A DNA stretch of 6,191 nt from Elusimicrobia bacterium RIFOXYB2_FULL_48_7 (GTDB lineage: Bacteria > Elusimicrobiota > Endomicrobiia > CG1-02-37-114 > XYA2-FULL-39-19): the NCBI GenBank assembly GCA_001800495.1, contig MGVM01000139.1, positions 5,959 to 12,149 on the forward strand, read 5' to 3'. Both the position numbers and the translations under genes were made by a program. Positions 1 through 5,753 of the stretch are shown in pieces (position 1 is the first letter of the stretch; the number at the start of each line of letters is the position of its first letter). Under the pieces are notes generated by a model. The model worked only from the letters and a program-made list of their open reading frames with translations, had not been told where the DNA came from and searched no databases.

Positions 1-1
1 G

Positions 2-976
2 GAATGGGTAATAATAGCCACAGAACGGGCAAAAAGGCCGGAAGATTTCGCCCAAGGCAGTACGGACAGGTCAAAACAAGCGCAAACAATCCCGGAATAC
101 TCGCCGCAGTGCCCGTTCTGTCCCGGGAATGAAAAACTCTCGCCGGTAGAAAAATTCTCCATTCGCGATGAAAAAGGCTGGAAAGTAAGGGTTATACCCA
201 ATAAATTCCCCGCGCTGGTCCCCGAAGGCACCCGCGAATTCAGGAACGAAGGCATCGTGCGCCACATGGACGGTTTTGGGATCCACGAAATAGTGCTTGA
301 AACACCTCTCCACAATAAAACCATAGCCCTCATGGAAAACACCCAGGTGGAAAACATTATAAAGGCCTACAGGAACAGATACCTTTCCGCCATTGAAGAC
401 GAGCGCGTTGAACTGGTCACGATTTTCAAGAACCACGGCCCTTCGGCCGGCGCCTCGCAGGAACATTCGCACTCCCAGATAATCGCCTCGCCCGTCGTTC
501 CGGCGCACATACGCAGCCGTGTGGAAGACGCCATGCGCTACTTCGATGACAACATGGAATGCGTTTTCTGCAGGATGATCCGCGATGAGATTTCATCCGG
601 AGAGAGGATCGTGGCGCAGACAGCCAATTTCGTGGCATTTATACCATACGCGGCATTTTCGCCGTTCCATATCTGGGTTTTCCCGAAAAACCACGCTCCC
701 TGCTTTCCTAACGTATCCGATGATGAAATGAGGGAATTTTCCGGCATATTGAAAGATGTTCTTTCAAGGGTGTATTACGGGCTCAACAACCCCGATTTTA
801 ATTACGTGGTCAGGTCGCTGCCGGGGAAAACCAGGCACAACGACTTCTTTCACTGGTACTTGAGCATAGTTCCCAAGGTCACAAAGACAGCCGGGTTCGA
901 GATTGGTTCCGGGATGTATATAAACGTCGCCCTGCCCGAGCAGAGCGCGAAATACTTGAGGGATTTCAAAATATAA
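2..976 (+). CDS. galT: Galactose-1-phosphate uridylyltransferase family protein (HIT superfamily), 5' end cut by window
   Basis: Reads open from the left edge and gives 324 visible residues ending in TAA. An ATG at 257 lies well inside the conserved fold, so it is not the start. The first visible residues (EWVIIATERAKRPEDF) match the usual family N-terminus, so only about 10-20 residues are probably missing. Visible motifs, numbered from the window edge, are a zinc-type CPFC at 37-40, the catalytic-type HSHSQ at 155-159 and a second CVFC at 187-190. In E. coli GalT the second His of HPH is the nucleophile that carries the nucleotidyl group; His157 would correspond. The C-terminal half repeats the HIT fold, but where many relatives have HWH this protein has HWY (284-286). 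The HSHSQ form recalls the ADP-glucose phosphorylase-like branch, so the nucleotide and sugar cannot be fixed; the symbol names the family only. The protein is likely cytosolic and acts in nucleotide-sugar or glycogen-related metabolism. It may be co-transcribed with the motor genes 23 bp downstream. Confidence 0.88.
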   Translation, partial: EWVIIATERAKRPEDFAQGSTDRSKQAQTIPEYSPQCPFCPGNEKLSPVEKFSIRDEKGWKVRVIPNKFPALVPEGTREFRNEGIVRHMDGFGIHEIVLETPLHNKTIALMENTQVENIIKAYRNRYLSAIEDERVELVTIFKNHGPSAGASQEHSHSQIIASPVVPAHIRSRVEDAMRYFDDNMECVFCRMIRDEISSGERIVAQTANFVAFIPYAAFSPFHIWVFPKNHAPCFPNVSDDEMREFSGILKDVLSRVYYGLNNPDFNYVVRSLPGKTRHNDFFHWYLSIVPKVTKTAGFEIGSGMYINVALPEQSAKYLRDFKI

Positions 977-999
977 TTTTCCAAGAGGAGAACAAAATC

Positions 1000-2451
1000 A
1001 TGACTAAAAAATTCACTTTAGCCGCTGCCGTCGCAAGCCTTGCAGTTTTCGCTTCCGCCGGTCATTACTCAACGGCCCGTGCCGCCAACGAGAGCATTGA
1101 AACCAGCATCGAGACAAAAATATCCATTGAGACAAGCCTTGAGGAACGACTGAGGAAAGTCCTTACTGAAATTGCCGGCACCGATAAAATAATAATCATC
1201 ATAAATACAGAACTCTACAGCGAAAAAGAAAAGAAGGAATTGCAGATAAAGCCCGTCAGCCAGCGCGCGCAGACTGTGCTGCCGGGAGTCCCCGTCAAAG
1301 AAAATATAGGCGAGCGCAAAATAGAGGACCTAATCGCACCCCTTGATATCGGCCAGACCAAAACCATGATAAAGAAAATCAGCGCCACCGTCATACTGGA
1401 CAAAGCCGTCTCGCAGGATATCGTGGAAATCATCAAGAAAGTGGCCACGGGACTGCTCGGCGTCGATGCTGAGCGCGGTGACCAGCTGGTGATAGAAAGG
1501 ATGAATTTCAAGCGCAACCCTTTCTCCTGGAACTCCCTGATTTACCCTCCGCAGGTTTTTTACGTGATAGCCATAGCCCTTTTTACCTTTGCCATTTTCA
1601 GCTCGATATTATTCCTGTTCAACCCGTTCAAGATATTCTCAAAAAGCCTGGTGGATGTTATCGCCAGCTACGTAGCCGTACAGAAGGAGTCCGGCGCCAA
1701 TGAAGCTTTCGGCGGCGGCACACAGTCCGCAGGCGCAGCCGCGGCTGAAACAGCGGCCGCAACACAGGCCGCGGCGGCAATACCCGCTGATGCCGAGCAA
1801 CGCAGGCCTTTCTGGTTCATCAGCCCCGTCCAAGGGGCGCAGCTTGCCGATGCGCTTAAAACCGAGCAGCCAGAAAATATTGCTGTCGTGCTAAATTATC
1901 TTCCGCGCGAGATGGCCTCCAGGATATGCGCTGGTTTTCCGGCCGACCAGCGCGTGAAAATAGCGGAATTATTCACGGGAGTCCGGCAGATGGACCCTGA
2001 TGCGGTGAAATCTCTGGAACAGAAAGTCAAAGACTCAATAAACTATTCGCTTGGCGGGCAGGACGTACTGCTTGGCCTGCTTGACTACAGCGACAAGGCC
2101 ACCCAGGAAAAGGTTATCGCTTCCATAAAGGTGAAAAATCCGGAAGCCGCGGCAAAACTGCAAAAGTCAGTTTTCAGTTTTGAAGATATCGCGCTTTTCG
2201 ACGCTAACGCCATACAGGTTGTAATGAGGCGGCTTAACCTGGCAGCGTTTGCGCAGGTGCTTAAATCCACTCCGGAAGGTTTCCGGGCCAAGATCCTGCA
2301 GGGGCTCACCGAAGCCGCCAGGAAAAGGATGCAGCAGGAAATTGAGCTCGGCAGGCCTTTGTCCGCCGTGAGAATCGAAGAGGAAAAGAGGAAGATCATC
2401 GACGCGGTCCGCCAGCTGAACACCGAAGGGCTGATCGAGCTTAAAAAATAA
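1000..2451 (+). CDS. FliF-FliG fusion-like rotor protein (secreted N-terminus, periplasmic FliF-type domain, one TM helix, cytoplasmic FliG M and C domains)
   Basis: This 483-residue protein starts at ATG 1000, 9 nt after AGGAG (986-990). Residues 1-28 form a Sec signal peptide (cut near STARA-A). Three SIET units follow (32-45). Residues 46-172 resemble the membrane-proximal C-terminal part of FliF: LEERLRKVL near 47, a hydrophobic strand IIIIIN at 64-69, ISATVILD at 127-134 and the GVDAERGD segment at 154-161. A transmembrane helix spans about 185-207. An Ala/Gly-rich linker (about 235-264) leads to FliG-like helical domains. These show EQPENIAVVLNYLP (289-302, FliG EHPQTxA region), LGG (351-353), the MFxF-like VFSFEDI (391-397), AIQVVMRRL (404-412) and a charged torque-helix region (418-470). 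The FliG N-domain and the FliF ring-building domains 1 and 2 are not apparent. Predicted topology places the N-domain in the periplasm and the FliG part in the cytoplasm, so it could act as a rotor facing the MotA protein encoded next. Domain identity is by eye; the FliG half is the more certain half. Confidence 0.85.
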   Translation: MTKKFTLAAAVASLAVFASAGHYSTARAANESIETSIETKISIETSLEERLRKVLTEIAGTDKIIIIINTELYSEKEKKELQIKPVSQRAQTVLPGVPVKENIGERKIEDLIAPLDIGQTKTMIKKISATVILDKAVSQDIVEIIKKVATGLLGVDAERGDQLVIERMNFKRNPFSWNSLIYPPQVFYVIAIALFTFAIFSSILFLFNPFKIFSKSLVDVIASYVAVQKESGANEAFGGGTQSAGAAAAETAAATQAAAAIPADAEQRRPFWFISPVQGAQLADALKTEQPENIAVVLNYLPREMASRICAGFPADQRVKIAELFTGVRQMDPDAVKSLEQKVKDSINYSLGGQDVLLGLLDYSDKATQEKVIASIKVKNPEAAAKLQKSVFSFEDIALFDANAIQVVMRRLNLAAFAQVLKSTPEGFRAKILQGLTEAARKRMQQEIELGRPLSAVRIEEEKRKIIDAVRQLNTEGLIELKK

Positions 2452-2476
2452 TTACTAAAATAAAGGAGATTATTTT

Positions 2477-3256
2477 ATGGATCTATTGACGGTCGGCGGG
2501 GCAATCATAGGAATTATAGCAATTTATATAGTCATGGCGCGCGGCGAAATCCTGCACATGTTGTTCAACCTGGACGCGTTCCTGCTGGTAATTGTAGGAA
2601 CTCTTTCATCAACTTTAATTGCGTACCCCTGGACAACGATCAAAGCTATCCCGAAAGCATTCAGCCTGGCATTCTTTCCCAATAAAAGGGAAACCTCCCT
2701 GCAAATGATAGAAATTGTGGGGGGGCTTTCCGAAAAAGCGAAAAGAGGCGGGATGGTGGGCTTGCAGCCGGAAATAAAAGGACTAAAGGACAAGTTTCTC
2801 AGGAATGCCGTGCAGATGATGGTGGACGGCTATGACATAGACATTATCGAAGACAACCTTGAAAAAGAAATACTCTATGTCCGGGAAAGGCACCAGAAAG
2901 TAGCCAGTGTTTTCAGAATGATGGCGACGGTCGCCCCGATTTTCGGATTGCTTGGAACCCTGCTTGGAGTGGTGCAGGTTTTAAGAAATATTACAGACCC
3001 TACATCCATGGGCGCGGCCATGGCGACTGCTGTCGCCGCCACATTTTTCGGCATATTCGCCGCGAATTTTGCGTTTTTGCCGGTTGCCGTAAAACTGTCC
3101 GAATACAGCGAAGATGAAATCCTCAACATGGAACTGATAACCGAAGGCATTGTATCAATACACAAGGGCGATGTTCCTGCAATCACAGAAAAGAAACTTG
3201 AAGGTTATTTATCCGCTGTCCTGAGGGAACAGTCCATAAAAAATAAAGCAGTGTAA
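2477..3256 (+). CDS. motA: MotA/PomA-type stator protein
   Basis: A 259-residue integral membrane protein, close to PomA in length. ATG 2477 lies 8 nt after a strong AAAGGAG (2462-2468). Four hydrophobic segments are visible, near residues 4-20, 33-50, 148-170 and 183-204, with the large cytoplasmic loop between the second and third. The loop carries the MotA signature region AKRGGMVGLQPE (88-99). The last two helices hold APIFGLLGTLLGVV (153-166) and AANFAFLPVAVKL (195-207), whose Pro154 and Pro202 fit the two functional prolines of MotA. In known stators, MotA forms a pentamer around a MotB dimer, conducts H+ or Na+, and rotates against FliG. The gene sits 25 bp after the FliG-type fusion gene and 3 bp before the first MotB-type gene, as expected for a dedicated stator operon. 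Relative to PomA, the charge pattern in the loop is shifted (KR for RK, Gln97 where PomA has Glu). ExbB/TolQ is less likely, given the four-helix layout and the partners. Confidence 0.92.
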   Translation: MDLLTVGGAIIGIIAIYIVMARGEILHMLFNLDAFLLVIVGTLSSTLIAYPWTTIKAIPKAFSLAFFPNKRETSLQMIEIVGGLSEKAKRGGMVGLQPEIKGLKDKFLRNAVQMMVDGYDIDIIEDNLEKEILYVRERHQKVASVFRMMATVAPIFGLLGTLLGVVQVLRNITDPTSMGAAMATAVAATFFGIFAANFAFLPVAVKLSEYSEDEILNMELITEGIVSIHKGDVPAITEKKLEGYLSAVLREQSIKNKAV

Positions 3257-3259
3257 AAC

Positions 3260-3919
3260 ATGAAAATACGTAAAAGACCTGTAAGAATAATGCAGCAGAG
3301 TTCCATCTGGCTTACAATATACGCGGATATTATCACGAATCTAACACTATTTTTTTTAATGTCTTATGCTTTTACCAGGATGAGCGATACAAAAAGAGCG
3401 GATATCCAGTCCAGCCTGACCAGCATTGTAAGCAAGGACGCCGCTACAAGTGAGCGCGCCAAGCGCATACTCAAGCAGATCCAGGAACAGGAAGCCGTCA
3501 CGAAACTTGACTCCGATAAAACCAACCTGGACAAGTACGCTAAACTTGAGATTAACGACAAGATGATAAGGATCCTTCTTACCGCGCCTGTGCTTTTTGA
3601 TACAGGCGGGGCGGAACTTCAAAAAGAAGCCATAGAAGGTTTGGGCCAGATAGCTAATTCGCTGAAATCATTGCCCAACAAGGTAGTTGTTGAGGGCCAC
3701 ACGGACAACATCCCGATCCAGAGGGGAAAATACACAACGAACTGGGAGCTTTCCATAGCCAGGGCGGTAAGCGTGATAGATTATTTCACCAAGGTAAAAG
3801 GGCTGTCTTCGGACAAGTTCATTGTCGCGGGCTACGGCGAATTCAGGCCGCTTTATCCGAACGACACGCCTGAAAATCGCGCCCAGAACAGAAGAATAGA
3901 AATAAACGTAATGAAGTAG
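3260..3919 (+). CDS. motB: MotB-type stator protein with OmpA peptidoglycan-binding domain (first copy)
   Basis: A 219-residue protein with a basic N-tail, one membrane helix (about 16-38), a periplasmic linker rich in charged residues (40-97) and an OmpA/MotB C-terminal domain (about 103-219). The helix begins with the MotB signature IYADIITN; Asp23 matches the ion-carrying Asp32 of E. coli MotB. Peptidoglycan-binding features include EGHTDNIPI (145-153, Asp149), NWELSIARAVSV (161-172, Arg168) and NRRIEI (210-215). It is shorter than E. coli MotB (308), mainly through a short linker, so its reach to the wall should be less. ATG 3260 lies 3 bp after the motA stop and has no clear Shine-Dalgarno, which suggests translation coupled to motA. 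Met11 is a possible alternative start that would keep the whole membrane helix. With MotA it should form the wall-anchored ion channel that drives the FliG-type rotor encoded upstream. Confidence 0.9.
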   Translation: MKIRKRPVRIMQQSSIWLTIYADIITNLTLFFLMSYAFTRMSDTKRADIQSSLTSIVSKDAATSERAKRILKQIQEQEAVTKLDSDKTNLDKYAKLEINDKMIRILLTAPVLFDTGGAELQKEAIEGLGQIANSLKSLPNKVVVEGHTDNIPIQRGKYTTNWELSIARAVSVIDYFTKVKGLSSDKFIVAGYGEFRPLYPNDTPENRAQNRRIEINVMK

Positions 3920-3924
3920 TTGTT

Positions 3925-3955
3925 CGGGGACATGATGGTGTATATCGTGTCCCCG
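3925..3955. repeat. Strong GC-rich hairpin between the two MotB-type genes (REP-like palindrome)
   Basis: CGGGGACATGAT (3925-3936) pairs with ATCGTGTCCCCG (3944-3955) through 12 positions with one G-T wobble, leaving a 7-nt loop. It fills most of the 56-bp gap between the MotB-type genes. No T-run follows, so it is not a standard intrinsic terminator. The GGGGACA/TGTCCCC arms resemble REP-like palindromes or ends of small Y1-transposase-linked elements that I recall from other genomes; that identity is inference. In the mRNA it could shield the upstream transcript or alter the ratio of the two MotB proteins. Confidence 0.7.
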
Positions 3956-3975
3956 GAATAGCGAGAGAGGTCGTT

Positions 3976-4647
3976 ATGAGTGGCGGCGGAGACATAGGCG
4001 GCAAACCTGATAAAAGAGCGCTGTACGACCCTTCAAGTTGGGTCGTGCCCTACGCTGACCTTATCACTACCCTGATGATCTTTTTCCTTCTGCTTTATTC
4101 CGTTTCTGCGATGGGCGGCCTGGAATCGGAAAAACTGCTCTCAAACGTGCAGTCGGCCATGGGGGGCAAAGAAGACAAGAATGTTGAACAAAAAAGCAAA
4201 GAAACGGAAGCGGCCTCAAAACTTTCAAAGGAACTTGAGGACACAGCCAGGATCGAAATAAATTCCCAGAGAATAAAAATAATGCTTCCCGCGCCGGTGC
4301 TGTATAATTCCGGGGAGGCAGAACTTAAAAACGAGGCATTCAAGGGGCTTTCTGGCATCGCAAAAATAATAAAAGACCTGCCCAACAACATAGTGGTGGA
4401 AGGTTATACGGATAATATCCCGATGAAAACAGGCAAATACACCTCAAACTGGGAGCTTTCCGCCGCCAGGGCCTTCAGCGTGGTGCAGTACTTGATGGAA
4501 AAGGAATTAATTGATTCTAAAAGGTTTACAATATACGGTTACGGCGAATTCCAGCCCGTGGCTTCTAACGATACAGAGGAAGGCCGCGCGAAGAACAGAA
4601 GGATAGAGATAAGCATCATAAGGTCGCAGGGAAAAAATGCGAAATAA
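3976..4647 (+). CDS. motB: MotB-type stator protein with OmpA peptidoglycan-binding domain (second, divergent copy)
   Basis: A 223-residue paralogue of the preceding protein. It has a Gly-rich N-tail (MSGGGDIGG), one membrane helix (about 22-44) opening with PYADLITTLMIFF, a Lys/Glu-rich linker (48-92) and an OmpA-type domain (about 97-215). Asp28 corresponds to the ion-carrying Asp of MotB. Peptidoglycan-binding features are EGYTDNIPM (142-150, Asp146), NWELSAARAFSV (158-169, Arg165) and NRRIEI (207-212). Both copies keep every key residue I can identify, so neither looks degenerate. They differ mostly in the N-tail, the helix and the linker. ATG 3976 follows GAGAGG (3965-3970) by 5 nt. The last 11 bp overlap the start of the TPR gene. 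It may replace the first MotB in a second type of stator, or pair with it in a mixed dimer; the sequence alone does not decide. Confidence 0.9.
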   Translation: MSGGGDIGGKPDKRALYDPSSWVVPYADLITTLMIFFLLLYSVSAMGGLESEKLLSNVQSAMGGKEDKNVEQKSKETEAASKLSKELEDTARIEINSQRIKIMLPAPVLYNSGEAELKNEAFKGLSGIAKIIKDLPNNIVVEGYTDNIPMKTGKYTSNWELSAARAFSVVQYLMEKELIDSKRFTIYGYGEFQPVASNDTEEGRAKNRRIEISIIRSQGKNAK

Positions 4648-5509
4648 AATTAATAACACAATCTTGTTTGCTTTGTTTTTAACACTATCTTTCTCTGTGC
4701 CCCTGTTTTCCCAAGGTAAGATGCTGTCAGAAAGGGAAAAAGCGGGGCTTATAAAGGCGTATTATGACACTGCCATCCGTTGTTACCAGGCAGGCGATTT
4801 CGACAAGGCGGTTTCCTACTGGGAACAGATAATGCAGCTGGACCCCACCCAGCTCCAGCCTCCCAAGCTTATCGCGGTTGCAAAAGATAAAATCAGGGAA
4901 AAATACTCAAAAGCATTGAAAAACGTGGAAGCGTTATACGCCGTCGGCAAATATACGCAGGCCCTTGCCGAGATGAATACAGCGCTCCTTGCCGCACCCA
5001 ACAGCGAAGCTTTGATGACCTTCAATGACCAGCTTGGAAAAGTGCATAAAGCTCTTGGTGACGAAACTTCCCAGACCAGGATAGGGCAGTACATCCGCGC
5101 GGCGGTTAACGAATACCTTAAACCAACCCCAAAACTCAGGAGCGCTATACACGGCATAATTTACGCCGGCCAGCTTCAGCCGGGCAATGGAAGAATAAAA
5201 AAATTCATTGAAGTCCTGACCGAAGCCTATCCTTCCCAAGTCAAGGCGGTTGAGATAGTGCCAGGAATGACCCTGGTAGAGCAGAAGCTTGTAGCCTCAT
5301 TGAACTACATATATGACGCCAAGTATGACCGGGCTATATTAGAGTGTAATGACATCCTTGAACTTGAACCCAACAATGTAATGGCCCTGAAACGCCAGGG
5401 TTCGGCATATTACGCCCTTAAAAAGACCGAAAGAGCCAAACAAATTTGGCGTGAGGCGCTCAAGCTTAATCCCAAGGACGCAGAATTACAGTCATTCTTA
5501 AAACAATAA
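4637..5509 (+). CDS. Exported TPR-repeat protein of the motor cluster
   Basis: A 290-residue protein with an N-terminal signal peptide (basic MRNK, hydrophobic 8-22, cut near LFS-Q at 25/26) and no Cys for lipidation, so it is likely soluble in the periplasm. TPR-like helical repeats are visible near residues 40-72 (AYYDTAIRCYQAGDFDKAVS then LDP), 92-122 (ALYAVGKYTQALAEMNTAL then APN), 219-249 (NYIYDAKYDRAILECNDIL then EPN) and 250-283 (ALKRQGSAYYALKKTERAKQ then NPK). The middle (140-205) is helical without a clear repeat, and 200-215 is a short non-TPR stretch. The start ATG 4637 overlaps the end of the second MotB-type gene by 11 bp and follows AGGGA (4628-4632), which points to coupled translation. 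TPRs bind other proteins, so a role in assembling the stator or linking it to an envelope structure is a fair guess. I do not recognise a named family. Confidence 0.85.
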   Translation: MRNKINNTILFALFLTLSFSVPLFSQGKMLSEREKAGLIKAYYDTAIRCYQAGDFDKAVSYWEQIMQLDPTQLQPPKLIAVAKDKIREKYSKALKNVEALYAVGKYTQALAEMNTALLAAPNSEALMTFNDQLGKVHKALGDETSQTRIGQYIRAAVNEYLKPTPKLRSAIHGIIYAGQLQPGNGRIKKFIEVLTEAYPSQVKAVEIVPGMTLVEQKLVASLNYIYDAKYDRAILECNDILELEPNNVMALKRQGSAYYALKKTERAKQIWREALKLNPKDAELQSFLKQ

Positions 5510-5533
5510 CTAAGCAGTATGGTTTAATTTTTG

Positions 5534-5566
5534 TCATTGCGAGCCCTGTTTTGGCGTGGCAATCCA
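5534..5566. repeat. TCATTGCGAG...GGCAATCC dispersed repeat unit
   Basis: The stretch from TCATTGCGAG to GTGGCAATCCAC has arms that pair imperfectly (ATTGC 5536-5540 with GCAAT 5559-5563; GCC 5543-5545 with GGC 5553-5555). This resembles the TCATTGCGAG/GCAATCC family of short intergenic repeats seen in many unrelated bacterial genomes. The recognition is from memory; only one unit lies in this window. It falls just after the end of the motor cluster, and no T-run follows it, so I do not call it a terminator. Confidence 0.55.
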
Positions 5567-5595
5567 CATGGTAGTTCTCTGTAACAAAAGTCACA

Positions 5596-5637
5596 TTTTT
5601 TAATGGCTAGTGATTTTAGTCACTACCCATTGAAAAA
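5596..5637. promoter_or_regulatory. Long inverted repeat overlapping the -35 box; possible operator
   Basis: TAGTGA (5608-5613) pairs with TCACTA (5620-5625) around a 6-nt TTTTAG centre. After one C/C mismatch, AATGG (5602-5606) pairs with CCATT (5627-5631). Flanking T5596-5601 and G/A5632-5637 extend the symmetry to 17 bp per arm with one wobble. The T-run precedes and the A-run follows the stem on either strand, which is the reverse of an intrinsic terminator. The right arm runs into the -35 box at 5630-5635, so a DNA-binding regulator is a reasonable inference. A further AGTCAC lies at 5589-5594. Confidence 0.5.
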
Positions 5638-5658
5638 AAGCTGTTTGTGTACTATACT
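5630..5658 (+). promoter_or_regulatory. Sigma70-like promoter for the fibronectin-III gene
   Basis: TTGAAA (5630-5635), a 17-bp spacer and TATACT (5653-5658) each match five of six consensus bases at ideal spacing. Transcription would begin near 5665, giving a leader of about 90 nt before the ATG at 5754. It separates the right-hand gene from the motor cluster as its own transcription unit. Confidence 0.6.
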
Positions 5659-5701
5659 TAATAGTGAGAAACACCAATCCTGAGTTTACGGTATTACTGA
5701 A

Positions 5702-5720
5702 AGATTTGATTTCAAAATCT
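5702..5720 (+). promoter_or_regulatory. Small stem-loop in the untranslated leader
   Basis: AGATTT (5702-5707) pairs with AAATCT (5715-5720) over a 7-nt loop. It lies in the predicted leader between promoter and start codon. It is AT-rich and short and may be chance; I could not match the leader to a known riboswitch class, including the c-di-GMP type. Confidence 0.25.
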
Positions 5721-5753
5721 GTAGGGATATAGCCTAAGGTATTTTATTAATTA

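Noticed and set aside
71..508. Minus-strand open frame of 145 codons opposite the galT-like gene
   Set aside because: It lies wholly within the conserved, motif-bearing galT frame, and its translation shows no recognisable domain.
972..977. Perfect TATAAT overlapping the galT stop codon, as a promoter for the rotor gene
   Set aside because: No acceptable -35 box lies 16-18 bp upstream (TTGAGG is only 10 bp away), there is no extended -10, and AT-rich stop regions give such matches by chance. A start near 984 would also leave almost no room before the ribosome-binding site.
2085..2423. Minus-strand open frame opposite the FliG-like domain
   Set aside because: It is the mirror of a strongly conserved coding region; its Ser/Leu-rich translation is typical of an antisense shadow.
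5602..5640. Intrinsic terminator for the motor operon
   Set aside because: The T-run lies before and the A-run after the stem on both strands, opposite to a terminator, and the site overlaps a good promoter.
5665..5753. Leader of the fibronectin-III gene as a c-di-GMP (GEMM) or other riboswitch
   Set aside because: The conserved core elements of GEMM-I could not be found, and only one weak stem-loop is visible. A covariance-model search with Rfam would settle it.
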